In this document: positions 47,196 to 56,833 of the stretch, piece after piece
How positions within the stretch are numbered: position 1 is the stretch's first letter
Layout of the letters: the number at the start of each line of letters is the position of its first letter
Assembly: GCF_014199955.1 (NCBI RefSeq)
Contig: NZ_JACHOQ010000003.1
Coordinates: 1 to 64,000 of the forward strand
Direction of reading: 5' to 3'
From: Brevundimonas aurantiaca
Lineage (GTDB): Bacteria > Pseudomonadota > Alphaproteobacteria > Caulobacterales > Caulobacteraceae
Length of the DNA stretch: 64,000 nt
Made by a program: the position numbers and the translations under genes
The notes under the pieces: generated by a model
What the model was told of the DNA's origin: nothing
The model's input: the letters and a program-made list of their open reading frames with translations, nothing else
Databases searched by the model: none

Positions 47196-47312
47196 TCAGA
47201 AGGCTTGGACCAGGATGGCGACCAGGGCGGTCGGCAGGGCGGCGATCAGAACCGTGTTGACGAAGGCGGCGCCGACCTTGTCCAGCAGCAGCGAGAGGTT
47301 CATCGTATGCAT
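47196..47312 (-). CDS. Small hydrophobic peptide, 38 residues
   Basis: The minus strand from 47312 reads MHTMNLSLLLDKVGAAFV then NTVLIAALPTALVAILVQAF and stops. It is nearly all hydrophobic with a Lys and Asp near one end, one predicted membrane helix, and GC3-rich host-like codons (CTG, GCC, GTC). A GGAGA ribosome site lies 6 bases before the start. The overlapping longer frame in another phase is unlikely. A 17-base palindrome precedes it at 47335-47351. It could be a membrane small protein or a type I toxin-like peptide; no antisense RNA was identified. Confidence 0.55.
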   Translation of the reverse strand: MHTMNLSLLLDKVGAAFVNTVLIAALPTALVAILVQAF

Positions 47313-47334
47313 AATGTGTCTCCGTTTTTCCTGT

Positions 47335-47351
47335 TGGGCGATCATCGCCCA
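47335..47351. promoter_or_regulatory. Palindrome upstream of the small peptide gene
   Basis: TGGGCGAT-C-ATCGCCCA is a perfect 17-base palindrome, 23 bases upstream of the peptide start. It could be an operator or a 5' leader hairpin. No regulator was matched. Confidence 0.45.
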
Positions 47352-47461
47352 TTTTAAGTTTTTTCCGCATGATCCTTCCGGTTATGCCCGGCGTCTTGAA
47401 CGTTGCGGCCCCGTTCCTGACGATCAATAGATAGGCCGTGTCCTGCGGAAAATCACGTTAC

Positions 47462-47478
47462 ATATCGTTTAACGATAT
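47462..47478. promoter_or_regulatory. Operator-like palindrome before rdgB
   Basis: ATATCGTT-T-AACGATAT is a perfect 17-base palindrome in the AT-rich region, 41 bases upstream of rdgB and divergent to the small peptide gene. The ATATCG...CGATAT arms look like a helix-turn-helix operator. The spacing is wrong for a CtrA box. Confidence 0.5.
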
Positions 47479-47518
47479 TAAACTTTGGCAATAGACTGTT
47501 TCAGGACCGTGATCGGCA

Positions 47519-48136
47519 ATGAGTCTCAAGCTTTTCAAGGGGATGCGTATCGTCCTCGCCACCCACAATCCAGGCAAGGTTCCCGAGATCGCCGCTCTGC
47601 TGGGCGAAGATTACGAGATCCTCACGGCGGGGCAGCTGAATCTGCCTGAACCCGAGGAGACCGAGACCACCTTCGCCGGCAACGCCCTGCTGAAGGCGCG
47701 CCATGCGGCCGATCGGTCGGGCGAGGTCGCCTTGGCCGACGATTCGGGCCTGTCGGTCGCGGCCCTGGACGGGGCGCCGGGCATCTATTCCGCCCGCTGG
47801 GCCGGTCCGGGCAAGGATTTCGCCGTGGCCATGAAGAAGGTGGAGGCGCGGCTGGAGGAGATCGAGGCTGCGGACATGAGCGCCTGGTTCACCTCGGCCC
47901 TGGCCGTCGCCTGGCCGGACGGGCCCAGCGTGGTGGTCGAGGGGGTGGTGCGGGGTCGGCTGACCTTTCCGCCGCGCGGCGACCGGGGCTTCGGCTATGA
48001 TCCGATCTTCATTCCGGACGAGGCGCCTGATGACGCAAGCGGCCTGACCTTCGGGGAGATGGAGCCTGCGGCCAAGGAGGCGATCAGCCACCGCACCCGC
48101 GCCTTCGCCAAGCTGAGAGCCGCCCTGATTGACTGA
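47519..48136 (+). CDS. rdgB: XTP/dITP diphosphatase (RdgB/HAM1)
   Basis: Removes deaminated purine nucleotides (dITP, XTP) from the pool. The 205-residue protein has the family signature THNPGKVPEI at the N-terminus, LADDSGLSVAALDGAPGIYSARW in the active site, GFGYDPIFIPD, and AAKEAISHRTRAF near the C-terminus. It overlaps the downstream hemW gene by eight bases. A perfect palindrome lies in its promoter region. Confidence 0.96.
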   Translation: MSLKLFKGMRIVLATHNPGKVPEIAALLGEDYEILTAGQLNLPEPEETETTFAGNALLKARHAADRSGEVALADDSGLSVAALDGAPGIYSARWAGPGKDFAVAMKKVEARLEEIEAADMSAWFTSALAVAWPDGPSVVVEGVVRGRLTFPPRGDRGFGYDPIFIPDEAPDDASGLTFGEMEPAAKEAISHRTRAFAKLRAALID

Positions 48137-49301
48137 GCCCGCCCAGACCTGGGTCGATCCGGGAACGGACGTCGGACTCTATGTCCACTGGCCCTATTGT
48201 GCGCGCATCTGCCCCTATTGCGACTTCAACGTGGTGCGCGACCGGGGGCGGGTCGAGGAACAGGGGCGGCTGGTCGAGGCGATCCTGGCCGATCTGCGGG
48301 CCCAGCGCGCCCTGACCGGGCCGCGCCGGCTGGCCTCGGTCTTCTTCGGCGGGGGCACCCCGTCGCTGATGGCGCCGGAGGCGGTGGCGCGGATCATCGA
48401 CCAGGCCCGCGACCTGTTCCCGCCGTCAGGACCGATCGAGATTTCGCTGGAGGCCAATCCGACCGATGCGGAGGCGGCCCGGTTCGACGCCCTGGCCCAG
48501 GCCGGGATCAATCGGCTGTCCATGGGGGTGCAGGCCCTGGACGACGCCGCCCTGCGGTTTCTGGGGCGCGACCATTCGGCGGCCGAGGCGCGCCGCGCGG
48601 TCGCCCTGGCCGGACGCGCCTTTCAGCGGCTGTCCATCGACCTGATCTACGCCCGGCCGGGCCAGACGCCCGCCGACTGGGCGACGGAGCTGGGCGCGGC
48701 CCTGGACATGGGGTTCGAGCATGTCTCGCCCTATCAGCTGACGCTCGAGCCGACGACGGCCTTCGGCCGGGCCCTGGCGCGCGGAACCCTGGTCCCGCCG
48801 GACGAGGACCAGGCTGCGGCCCTGTACGAGACCACCCAGTCGGTGCTGGAGGCCGCCGGTTTCGACGCCTATGAGGTGTCCAACCATGCGCGGGGCGTGG
48901 CGGCCCGGTCGGCCCATAATCTGCATGTCTGGCGCGGCGGGGACTATCTGGGCCTGGGGCCGGGGGCGCATGGGCGACTGACCCTGGACGGCGTTCGCAC
49001 CGCAACCGTCGCCCATCGCCGCATCGGCGACTATGCGGCAGGGGTGCAGGCGGGCGCCCCCTGGGCCGAGGTCGAACGGCTGGACGCCGCCGGGGCGGCG
49101 GAGGAGCGGCTGCTGCTGGGGTTGAGGACGGTGGAGGGGGCGCCGGTCGGCGTATTGGGGGACCTGGGCCTGTCGCCCGAGGCGGAACCGACCGCGGACC
49201 TGATCGCCGACGGCTTTCTGACGGTCACGGGCGGGCGGCTGGTCGCCACCCCGCGCGGGCGGCCGGTGCTGGACGGAGTGCTGAAGGCCCTGCTGACCTG
49301 A
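48129..49301 (+). CDS. hemW: Radical SAM haem chaperone HemW
   Basis: A 390-residue radical SAM protein. The cluster motif is WPYCARICPYCDFN (CxxxCxxC), then FFGGGTPSLM, the GVQALDDAAL region and a C-terminal wing with GLGPGAHGRL. The CPYCDFN form and length are those of HemW, which inserts haem into respiratory proteins, rather than the oxygen-independent coproporphyrinogen oxidase HemN. Starts at TTG inside the end of rdgB. Confidence 0.93.
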   Translation: MTEPAQTWVDPGTDVGLYVHWPYCARICPYCDFNVVRDRGRVEEQGRLVEAILADLRAQRALTGPRRLASVFFGGGTPSLMAPEAVARIIDQARDLFPPSGPIEISLEANPTDAEAARFDALAQAGINRLSMGVQALDDAALRFLGRDHSAAEARRAVALAGRAFQRLSIDLIYARPGQTPADWATELGAALDMGFEHVSPYQLTLEPTTAFGRALARGTLVPPDEDQAAALYETTQSVLEAAGFDAYEVSNHARGVAARSAHNLHVWRGGDYLGLGPGAHGRLTLDGVRTATVAHRRIGDYAAGVQAGAPWAEVERLDAAGAAEERLLLGLRTVEGAPVGVLGDLGLSPEAEPTADLIADGFLTVTGGRLVATPRGRPVLDGVLKALLT

Positions 49302-49310
49302 CGCCGCGCC

Positions 49311-49964
49311 TCAGCCCAGGGTCGCGCCGGTGGTGCGCATGATCTCAGCCCGCAGCTCAGGCAGGCCCAGCCCCTTTTCGGAGGAGGTCAGGGCCACCAC
49401 GGGGAAGGCGGCGGGGCGTTTGGAAATGGCCTTCAGCGTGGCCTCCTGCATCCGCTCGCCCTCGCCCTTCTTCAGCTTGTCGGCCTTGGTCAGGACGATC
49501 TGATAGGAGACGGCGGCGAGATCCAGGGCGTCCAGCGCCTCCGTATCCACCGACTTCAGGCCGTGGCGGCTGTCGATCAGCAGATAGACCCGCTTCAGCG
49601 TCACCCGGCCGCGCAGATAGTCGCGCCCCAGGTCCTGGAACTTCTTGACCGTGGTCTTGGACGCCTTGGCCCAGCCGTAGCCGGGCAGGTCGACCAGGCG
49701 CAGCCGGCCGTCCAGATCAAAGAAGTTGACCTCGCGCGTGCGGCCCGGCTCGTTGGAGGCTCTGGCGAGCTTGTGCATGCCGACCAGGCCGTTGATCAGG
49801 CTGGACTTGCCGACGTTGGAGCGGCCCGCAAAGGCGATCTCCGGCAGGTCGGGATCGGGCAGTTGCTCGATCTTGGCGGCCCCCATGACGAAGGTCGCCG
49901 GCCGCGCGAACAGAATCCGTGCGGCCTCGATCTCTTCGGGGCTGAACTCGGTTTCCTCGATCAC
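49311..49964 (-). CDS. engB: Ribosome biogenesis GTP-binding protein EngB (YihA/YsxC)
   Basis: A 217-residue GTPase in large-subunit assembly. G1 [12 protein letters not shown]2 [11 protein letters not shown]3 DLPGYG and G4 LTKADK are all present. The start is the GTG at 49964 in a GTGA overlap with yidC; a much longer upstream extension lies inside yidC in another phase and is not real. End of the rpmH-rnpA-yidC-engB cluster, a typical arrangement. Confidence 0.95.
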   Translation of the reverse strand: MIEETEFSPEEIEAARILFARPATFVMGAAKIEQLPDPDLPEIAFAGRSNVGKSSLINGLVGMHKLARASNEPGRTREVNFFDLDGRLRLVDLPGYGWAKASKTTVKKFQDLGRDYLRGRVTLKRVYLLIDSRHGLKSVDTEALDALDLAAVSYQIVLTKADKLKKGEGERMQEATLKAISKRPAAFPVVALTSSEKGLGLPELRAEIMRTTGATLG

Positions 49965-51760
49965 GCGGGCTTTTTCTTGAAACGGGCGATGAAGTCGTCG
50001 ATCGGATTCTCGGCCTTGTAGCGGTGCATGATGACGTACTGCTGCAGGATGGTCAGGATGTTGGACCAGGCCCAATAGACCAGCAGGCCCGCCGCAAAGG
50101 GCGCCATGATGAAGGTGAAGACCAGGGGCATGAACTGGAAGATCTGGCGCTGGACCGGATCGGCCGCCGGCGGGTTCATCGCCGTCTGCAGCCACATGGT
50201 GAGACCATAGGCGACCGCCAGCAGGCCGATGCCCAGAGGCCCGACCAACAGGCCGCCCAGCAGGGGCAGGGTCGCCGGATCCCAGGGGATCAGGCCGAAC
50301 AGGTTCCACACCACAGAGGGGTCACGGGCCGACAGGTCGTGGATGAAGCCCAGGAAGGGCTGGTGGCGCATTTCGATGGTGACCGTCAGCACCTTGTACA
50401 GGGCGTAGAAGACCGGGATCTGGAGCAGAAGCGGAAGACAGCCGGCGACCGGATTGATCTTCTCCTTCTGGTACAGGGCCATGGTCTCCTGTTGCTGCTT
50501 CTGCGGATCGTCTTTGAACTTCTTCTTGATCTCCTCCATCTTGGGCTGGAGGTTCCGCATCTTGGACATCGAGGCGTAGGCGTTGTTGGCCAGGGGGAAC
50601 ATCACCAGTTTGACGATGACGGTCAGGGCCAGGATGGCGACGCCGAAGCTGCCGACCAGGCCGTAGACATTCTCCAAAATCCAGAAGATCGGGCGCGTCA
50701 GGAACCAGAACATGCCCCAGTCGATCGCATAGACGAAGCGCGGCAGGTTCAGGTTGGTCTCATAGGTCTTCAGCACCTCGGCCCGCTTGACCCCGGCGAA
50801 CAGGCGCTGGGTCTCGGTGGCGGTTCCGCCGGGCTGGATGGTGCGGGTCGCGCCCAGGACGTTGGCTTCCAGCTGCGGCTGGCCGCCCGGAACCTCGCGG
50901 ACCCGGAATTCGGTTTCGACCGCCTCGTCCTGCTGCGGCAGCAGGGCCGCCAGCCAGTATTTGTCGGTGATGCCCAGCCAGCCGCCGATCGAGGCGTTCT
51001 CGATCCGCGGCTCCTTCAGCCAGTCCTTGTACTTCTTCTGCTCGGTCCGGTACTCGCCCGGCTTGCCGAAGGCGCCGATGGCGCCTTCGTGGACGATGTG
51101 GGACGAACCGGCCAGGGGCGGGACGCCCTGGCGCTGGACGCTGCCGTAGGGGGCGATGGTGATGGCCTGGGTTCCCAGGTTCTGGACCGTGTCCTTGATC
51201 GAGAAGACATAGCGGTCATCGACCGAGACCACGCGGGTGAAGCGCAGACCCTGGCCGTTGTCCCAGGTCAGGGTGATCGGCGAGGTGGGGGTCAGGGTCG
51301 AACCGGCGGTCAGGCGCCAGACGGTGTTGGGCCCAGGCACGCCGCCGGCCACATTGGGGCCGGTCCAGCCGAACTGGGCGAAATAGGCGTTCTGCATCCC
51401 CTGGGGGCGGAACAGTTCGACCGGCTCAGGCTTGTCCTGGACCTCCTTGTAGTCGGTCAGGAACAGGTCGTCGATCCGCCCGCCCTGGAGCGACAGCGAG
51501 CCCTTCAGGGTGCCGGACTGGATCGGCACGCGAGCGGCGGTGCTCAGCGCCTGGCGACGATCGGTGACGAAGACCGGCCCCTGGGGGCTCAGCGCCGTGC
51601 GAGCGGCGTTCCTGGCCGTCTGAGACTGTTCGGCCTGGGCCTGCTGCTGGACGGCGCGGCGCTCGGCCTGGGGCCGCAGCACGGCGAACCAATAGACCCC
51701 CAGGATCAGGGCCGAGCACACGATGAAGAGGATCGTGTTGCGCGAGTTCTCGTTTTTCAT
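49961..51760 (-). CDS. yidC: Membrane protein insertase YidC
   Basis: Inserts and folds inner-membrane proteins. The 599-residue protein has an N-terminal anchor ([21 protein letters not shown]), a large periplasmic domain (about 30-370), and the conserved core of five membrane helices ([56 protein letters not shown]). The C-terminus is basic (RFKKKPA). Overlaps rnpA upstream by four bases. Confidence 0.97.
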   Translation of the reverse strand: MKNENSRNTILFIVCSALILGVYWFAVLRPQAERRAVQQQAQAEQSQTARNAARTALSPQGPVFVTDRRQALSTAARVPIQSGTLKGSLSLQGGRIDDLFLTDYKEVQDKPEPVELFRPQGMQNAYFAQFGWTGPNVAGGVPGPNTVWRLTAGSTLTPTSPITLTWDNGQGLRFTRVVSVDDRYVFSIKDTVQNLGTQAITIAPYGSVQRQGVPPLAGSSHIVHEGAIGAFGKPGEYRTEQKKYKDWLKEPRIENASIGGWLGITDKYWLAALLPQQDEAVETEFRVREVPGGQPQLEANVLGATRTIQPGGTATETQRLFAGVKRAEVLKTYETNLNLPRFVYAIDWGMFWFLTRPIFWILENVYGLVGSFGVAILALTVIVKLVMFPLANNAYASMSKMRNLQPKMEEIKKKFKDDPQKQQQETMALYQKEKINPVAGCLPLLLQIPVFYALYKVLTVTIEMRHQPFLGFIHDLSARDPSVVWNLFGLIPWDPATLPLLGGLLVGPLGIGLLAVAYGLTMWLQTAMNPPAADPVQRQIFQFMPLVFTFIMAPFAAGLLVYWAWSNILTILQQYVIMHRYKAENPIDDFIARFKKKPA

Positions 51761-52173
51761 GGATTCGGGCGGTCCTGGCCGGAGGGGGCGGGGGCGGGCG
51801 AAGGCCGGTCGGCCCCCCGATCGTTTCTCGGTGTCGCCAGCCTTGTAAGCGTCGATTTCACATCGTCAAGCAGACGGTCCCACGCCCGCTCGGTCGTGCC
51901 CATGCGGGCGATGAAGACATAGTCGCTTCCGGGCACGCCATGTTGGGGCAGCATGGCCCGCGCGGCCTCGCGCAGACGGCGTTTGGCGCGGTTCCTGACC
52001 ACCGCCCCGCCGATCTTGCGCGTGGCGGTGAAGCCCAGGCCGATGTGCGGCGAACCGTCGCCGCGCTCCAGCCTCTGGATCACCACCCCGCCGCGCGCTT
52101 CGGAAACGCCTTTGGCGGCCGCCAGAAACTGGGGCCGCCGCAACAGACGTTTGATCTGTAAAGGGTCGCTCAT
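51757..52173 (-). CDS. rnpA: Ribonuclease P protein component
   Basis: Protein cofactor of RNase P, 138 residues. The RNR motif VVRNRAKRRLREAARAM binds the RNA subunit and the LRRPQF opening is typical. The C-terminal 20 residues are Pro-rich and likely disordered. It overlaps yidC (ATGA) and lies 30 bases after rpmH, the standard order. Confidence 0.95.
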   Translation of the reverse strand: MSDPLQIKRLLRRPQFLAAAKGVSEARGGVVIQRLERGDGSPHIGLGFTATRKIGGAVVRNRAKRRLREAARAMLPQHGVPGSDYVFIARMGTTERAWDRLLDDVKSTLTRLATPRNDRGADRPSPAPAPSGQDRPNP

Positions 52174-52203
52174 GCGTCCTTGGCTTTCGGACGCGAGAGC
52201 CGC

Positions 52204-52338
52204 TTACGCCGTCAGGCGCTTGCGGCCCTTGGCGCGACGGCGCGCAACGATCTTCTGGCCGTTCTTGGTGGCCATCCGGCTGCGGAAGCCGTGACGGCGC
52301 TTGCGCACGAGTCGCGACGGCTGATAGGTCCGCTTCAC
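52204..52338 (-). CDS. rpmH: 50S ribosomal protein L34
   Basis: A 44-residue protein read from a GTG start at 52338: [20 protein letters not shown] followed by [23 protein letters not shown], an exact L34 pattern. A GGAG ribosome site lies ahead of the GTG. It is first gene of the rpmH-rnpA-yidC-engB cluster. The GTG rather than ATG start is not rare in this genus. Confidence 0.97.
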   Translation of the reverse strand: MKRTYQPSRLVRKRRHGFRSRMATKNGQKIVARRRAKGRKRLTA

Positions 52339-52464
52339 GGTCGGCTCCTGACGTTAAAAGGTTGGGCGACGGGGCGAAAGGCGTCCGCCGCAGGAAGGGC
52401 GGGCGTATAAGTCGCATGGTCGCGCGAGTCAACGCTCGACCGGCAATTCGGGATTGAAGCGCGT

Positions 52465-53226
52465 ATGGCGAAACGAACGGCGAAGGACTGGGCCCTGCGG
52501 TTGACCCCGCTGGCGGTCATCGCCGGCCTGGTGGCCGCCTTCTTCGCCCTGGGCTGGAACCGCTATCTGTCGATGGACCTGATCCGCGAGCATGGGCTGA
52601 ACCTGCAGGCCTACGCCCAGGCCCATTGGTGGACCGCCCTGGTCGCCTTCATCGCCGTCTACGCCGTCGCCACCGCCTCCACCATTCCGGGGCCGGTCTT
52701 CCTGACCCTGCTGGGCGGGATGATGTTCGGCCCCTATGTCGGCGCCCTGGCCCAGGCCAGCGGGGCGACCCTGGGCTCGGTCGTGATCTATATGGTCTAT
52801 CGCACCTCGATCGGAACCTGGCTGCGCGCCAAGTTTGAAGCGGACGCCGGCTTCATGGACCGGCTGGCCAAGGGGATCGACCGCAACGCCTTCACCACCC
52901 TGTTCACCCTGCGGGTCATCCCCAGCGTCCCCTTCGTCCTGGTCAACGCCACCGCGGGCATGATGGCGGTGCCGCTGCGCCCCTATGTGATCGCCACCTT
53001 CATCGGCCTGCTGCCGTCCACCTTCATCTACACCTGGATCGGATCGCAGCTGGGCGATCTGTTGCGGGCCGGGGTGCGGCCGGACCTGCCCATGCTGCTG
53101 CATCAGTTCTTCTGGCCGCTGATGGGGGTGGCCTTCCTGTCCCTGCTGCTGCCGATCGGCATCAAACTGGTCCAGATGATCCGCGCCCGACGCGCCCGAA
53201 GCCAGGGAGGGGCGGCCCCGGCATGA
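52465..53226 (+). CDS. TVP38/TMEM64 (DedA/VTT) family membrane protein
   Basis: A 253-residue inner-membrane protein with six hydrophobic segments. The VTT signature is VYAVATASTIPGPVFLTLLGGMMFGPYVGALAQ, followed by a re-entrant loop and RVIPSVPFVLVNATAGM. These proteins act in lipid (undecaprenyl or phosphatidylethanolamine) flipping in some bacteria. It overlaps the histidine kinase by four bases. Confidence 0.9.
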   Translation: MAKRTAKDWALRLTPLAVIAGLVAAFFALGWNRYLSMDLIREHGLNLQAYAQAHWWTALVAFIAVYAVATASTIPGPVFLTLLGGMMFGPYVGALAQASGATLGSVVIYMVYRTSIGTWLRAKFEADAGFMDRLAKGIDRNAFTTLFTLRVIPSVPFVLVNATAGMMAVPLRPYVIATFIGLLPSTFIYTWIGSQLGDLLRAGVRPDLPMLLHQFFWPLMGVAFLSLLLPIGIKLVQMIRARRARSQGGAAPA

Positions 53227-54695
53227 TCCCCCTGTTCGATCGGCTCGCGACGGCGCTGAAGCTGTCGCCCCAGACGGCGGAGACCTGGCGCGAACGGCTG
53301 CGGCCCCGGGCGCCCGACGGCCTGTCGGCCCGGCTGCTGCTGCTGACCTTCGCCTTCACCCTGGCGGTCGAGGCCCTGATCATGGGGCCGAACCTGGCCG
53401 CCTTCCACGAGCGCTGGCTGCGCGACCGGCTCCAGGCCGCCGAACTGGCCTCGGTCGGGGTGGAGGCCCTGCCCTACAGCGCGGTCGAGGACGACACGGC
53501 CGCCGAGCTGATGCGGATCGGCGGGGTCCAGGCCGTGGCCCTGACCGAACAGGGGGTGCGGCGGCTGCTGCTCCAGGCCCCCAACCTGCCGCGCGCGCCG
53601 GAGCTGATCGACCTGCGTCAACAGAACAGCTGGGCGCGGCTGACCGACCCCTGGCGCACCCTATTCGGCCATCCGGACCGGTCGCTGCGGGTCCAGGCCA
53701 AGCCCCGCTATCGCTCGGGCGACTTCATCGAGATCGTCACCCCGGCCCAGCCGTTGAAACTGGAGCTGAAGGCCTTCCTTCTGAACAGTCTGCTGGTCAG
53801 CCTGCTGGTGTCCCTGACGGCGGGCGCCCTGCTGTACGGCGGTCTGGCGCTTCTGGTGCTGCGGCCGCTCCAGCGCGTCACCCGCTCGATGGAGCGGTTC
53901 GCCGCCGATCCGGAGAGCGCGGCCGAGCCGCCGTCGGACCGCCACGATGAAATCGGCCGGGTCGAGCGCGAACTGGCCCGGATGCAGGAGGAGGTCCGTC
54001 AGTCCCTGCGCTCGCGCGCCCGGCTGGTGGCGCTGGGCGAGGCGGTGGCCAAGATCAATCACGACCTGCGCAACATGCTGACCTCGGCCCAGATGGCGTC
54101 CGAACGCCTGGCGACCTCGGCCGACCCCCAGGTGGCCAAGGCCCTGCCCCGGCTGGAGCGGGCGCTGAGCCGGGCCGCAAGCCTGTCGCGCAATGTGCTG
54201 GAATACGGCCGCAGCGAGGAGCCCGCGCCCCAGAAGACCCGCGTGGTCCTGACCAAGGCCCTGACCCTGGCGGCGGAGGACGCCGGCCTGGAGCCCGACG
54301 GGGTGCGGCTGATCAAACAGGTGCCCGCCCGGTTCGCGGTCGAGGCCGATCCGGATCAGCTGTACCGCATCCTGGTCAATCTGATGCGCAACGCCCGTCA
54401 GGCCATAGAGGCCGATCCGGGCCGCTCCCCCGAGCGGCGCGGCAAGGGCGCCGTCACGGTCAGCGCCTTCGGTCAGGACGGGGTCTGCGTGATCCGCATC
54501 GCCGACGACGGGCCGGGCATTCCGCCGCGCCTGGCCGAACGGCTGTTCGAACCCTTCGTCAGCTCCAAGAGTTCGGACGGATCGGGCCTGGGCCTGACCA
54601 TATCGCGCGAACTGGCGGCCCTGCATGGCGGCGATCTGAGACTGGTTCCCGGCGACGGCGGCGGGGCGGTGTTCGAACTGCGCCTGCCGGCCTGA
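53223..54695 (+). CDS. Membrane sensor histidine kinase
   Basis: A 490-residue kinase with N-terminal helix (about 35-55), a periplasmic segment (60-170), second helix (about 190-215), HAMP (RPLQRVTRSMERFA), then HisKA with the phospho-acceptor His in KINHDLRNML and HATPase with NLMRNARQAI, DDGPGIP and GSGLGLTI. It overlaps the TVP38 gene (ATGA). No response regulator is in the operon. The HDLRN sequence is an HPK-type variant. Confidence 0.92.
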   Translation: MIPLFDRLATALKLSPQTAETWRERLRPRAPDGLSARLLLLTFAFTLAVEALIMGPNLAAFHERWLRDRLQAAELASVGVEALPYSAVEDDTAAELMRIGGVQAVALTEQGVRRLLLQAPNLPRAPELIDLRQQNSWARLTDPWRTLFGHPDRSLRVQAKPRYRSGDFIEIVTPAQPLKLELKAFLLNSLLVSLLVSLTAGALLYGGLALLVLRPLQRVTRSMERFAADPESAAEPPSDRHDEIGRVERELARMQEEVRQSLRSRARLVALGEAVAKINHDLRNMLTSAQMASERLATSADPQVAKALPRLERALSRAASLSRNVLEYGRSEEPAPQKTRVVLTKALTLAAEDAGLEPDGVRLIKQVPARFAVEADPDQLYRILVNLMRNARQAIEADPGRSPERRGKGAVTVSAFGQDGVCVIRIADDGPGIPPRLAERLFEPFVSSKSSDGSGLGLTISRELAALHGGDLRLVPGDGGGAVFELRLPA

Positions 54696-54698
54696 TAG

Positions 54699-54962
54699 CT
54701 ATTCCAGCCCGTCGTCGGTGACGACGAAGGGTCGGTCAGCGGCCTTGGCCTGGGCCGCCAGCTCTTCCTGCACCAGGTGCCAGCGACGCAGGCGTTCATA
54801 GCTGATGGCGTGTTCGGGCGAGGCGTCCAGCCAATGGCGGAAGTCCTCGATCTGCAGACGGGCGTTGGGGGCGGCCGGGTCCGGCAGGGCCGGGACGTTG
54901 GGCAGTTGACGCGCCACATCGGCGGGAATGGGGAAGTCTCCGGACGAGGTGCTCAGGATCAT
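54699..54962 (-). CDS. Small protein, unknown
   Basis: An 87-residue protein rich in Pro and Ala in the first third, then a helical part IEDFRHWLDASPEHAISYERLRRWHLVQEEL. No family is recognised. It is convergent with the kinase gene and has host-like codon use, so it is probably real. Confidence 0.6.
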   Translation of the reverse strand: MILSTSSGDFPIPADVARQLPNVPALPDPAAPNARLQIEDFRHWLDASPEHAISYERLRRWHLVQEELAAQAKAADRPFVVTDDGLE

Positions 54963-55114
54963 GAAGGCGGCTCGGCGTCGATTGTGCGTCAGTGGAGAGG
55001 GGAACCATGACGCGAAGCGCGGCCGGGCGCCACCTTTTCGTCATGACAGCGTTGTTGCCGCAACCGCCCTTTACGGCCAAGGTTGGCCGACAGGGTCTGA
55101 ACCAGGAGATGTCC

Positions 55115-55609
55115 ATGACCATTCGCACGTCCCTGATGTCCGCCTTGCTGGCGGCGACAGCCGTCGCGGCGCCCCTTTCGGCGGCCGCCCAGCAGGCGTC
55201 GGACCCCTATGGCGATCAGCGTGTCCTGCCCGATCCCAACGACCCCAAGGCGCGCGAGGCCCTGGAGCGGGCGCGGGGCGAGGCCTATCACCGGGCCGAT
55301 GACTCCAAACAGACCGAGGAGGAACTGCGCACCACCCGCGCCCTGAACGCCGAGATCGCCGCCCAGAACGCCCTGGCCGACAAGGCCGACGAGGCCGCTC
55401 GGCTGGAATATGACGCCGCCGTGGCCCGGCGCCAGATCGAGATCCGGCGGATCGAAGAGGAGGCGCGAGCGGCCGCCGAGGCGACTCGCGCGGCCCAGGA
55501 GCAGTACGACCGCGACTACGCCGCCTGGCGCGAACAGGTGCGCCTGTGCCAGTCGGGCTTCCGCGAAGCCTGCACGGCCCGCCCCGCCTGGGTCAGGCCG
55601 CAGCAGTAG
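55115..55609 (+). CDS. Exported coiled-coil protein, unknown
   Basis: A 164-residue protein with a signal peptide (IRTSLMSALLAATAVAAPLSAAAQQ) and then a long charged helical region (EARAAAEATRAAQEQYDRDY) with Ala/Glu/Arg heptads. It ends CQSGFREACTARPAWV, two Cys near the C-terminus. AGGAG lies six bases ahead of the chosen Met; an earlier in-frame start would add 41 residues. Function unknown. Confidence 0.75.
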   Translation: MTIRTSLMSALLAATAVAAPLSAAAQQASDPYGDQRVLPDPNDPKAREALERARGEAYHRADDSKQTEEELRTTRALNAEIAAQNALADKADEAARLEYDAAVARRQIEIRRIEEEARAAAEATRAAQEQYDRDYAAWREQVRLCQSGFREACTARPAWVRPQQ

Positions 55610-55615
55610 TCGGAA

Positions 55616-56665
55616 TCAGCCGGCGACCAGGCTCATGTCGCGCCGGGCCATCATCCGGTCGAACTCGGTCCAGACGCCGTCGGCGCCGTGCCAGCTGCCT
55701 TGCGTCGCCGCCTTCGAATATTCGGTGGCGCGGGCCTCGAAGAAGTTGGCGTGCTCGACGCCCGACAGCAGGGCCTGCAGCCAGGGCAGCGGGTTTTCCT
55801 TGACCCCATAGACCTCAGGCAGCTTCAGCTGACGCAGGCGCCAGTCGGCGATGAAGCGAATGTACTGCTTGATGTCGTCGGGGGTCATGCCCTCGACCGC
55901 GCCCATTTCGAAGGCCAGGTCGATGAACTTGTCCTCCATCTTCACCACCGTCTTGCAGCAGTCGACGATGTCGTCGGCCACGGCCTGGGTGACGGCGCCC
56001 GTCTCCTTGTTGAAGGCGTGATACAGCTTGATGATGCCCTCGCAGTGCAGGCTCTCGTCGCGAACCGACCAGGAAACGATCTGGCCCATCCCCTTCATCT
56101 TGTTCATGCGCGGGAAGTTCATCAGCATCGCAAACGACGCGAACAGCTGAACCCCTTCGGAGAAGCCGCCGAACATGGCCAGGGTCCGGCAGATGTCGGC
56201 GTCCGAATCCACGCCGAACTGGCCCATATAGTCGTGCTTGTCCCGCATGGCCTCATATTCCATGAAGGCGCCGAACTCGCTCTCGGGCATGCCGATGGTC
56301 TCGAGCAGCAGGGCGTAGGCCGCGATATGGATGGTCTCCATATTGCCGAAGGCGGCCAGCATCATCTTCACCTCGGTCGGTTTGAACACCCGGCCGTAGC
56401 GTTCCATGTAGTTGTCCTGAACCTCGATGTCCGCCTGGGTGAAGAAGCGGAAGATCTGGGTCAGCAGATTGCGTTCATTGTCGTTCAGGGTCGAGGCCCA
56501 GTCCTTGACGTCCTCGCCCAGCGGCACCTCTTCGGGCATCCAGTGGACCTGCTGCTGCTTCTTCCACATGTCGAAGGCCCACGGATAGCGGAAAGGCTTG
56601 TAGGCCACGGAGGGCGTCAGAAGACCGGCGCGGTCGGGGCGGATGATCGGGGTGATGGCGTTCAT
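55616..56665 (-). CDS. nrdB: Ribonucleoside-diphosphate reductase beta subunit (class Ia)
   Basis: Provides the diiron-tyrosyl radical for ribonucleotide reduction, 349 residues. The METIHIAAYALL segment has the iron ligands E and H and the radical Tyr at the same spacing as E. coli E115-H118-Y122, and SWSVRDESLHCEG supplies further E/H ligands. It is a short alphaproteobacterial-type NrdB. nrdA is not in the window. Upstream sequences were searched for NrdR boxes without a clear match. Confidence 0.95.
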   Translation of the reverse strand: MNAITPIIRPDRAGLLTPSVAYKPFRYPWAFDMWKKQQQVHWMPEEVPLGEDVKDWASTLNDNERNLLTQIFRFFTQADIEVQDNYMERYGRVFKPTEVKMMLAAFGNMETIHIAAYALLLETIGMPESEFGAFMEYEAMRDKHDYMGQFGVDSDADICRTLAMFGGFSEGVQLFASFAMLMNFPRMNKMKGMGQIVSWSVRDESLHCEGIIKLYHAFNKETGAVTQAVADDIVDCCKTVVKMEDKFIDLAFEMGAVEGMTPDDIKQYIRFIADWRLRQLKLPEVYGVKENPLPWLQALLSGVEHANFFEARATEYSKAATQGSWHGADGVWTEFDRMMARRDMSLVAG

Positions 56666-56833
56666 CGAACTGGACCTGAAGGAGCGATTCCGGAGAGGCC
56701 TGCACCATGCGACTCGGCGCGCCCGGCGCCAAGTCGGAAATCATCTATGTTGCGATCACATTTTGTCCTACCGCTACATCTTGTGTGCGGCGGTTAAGAA
56801 GCTGGGGACGGCCCTGGGGATGGGCGCCCCGCC

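Noticed and set aside
47462..47482. CtrA box before rdgB (TTAA...TTAA)
   Set aside because: The two TTAA elements are 5 bases apart instead of 7; the palindrome is a better reading.
56666..56833. NrdR boxes upstream of nrdB
   Set aside because: ACACAAGATGTAG and ACAAAATGTGATC resemble half-boxes but have wrong spacing and arms to call NrdR sites.
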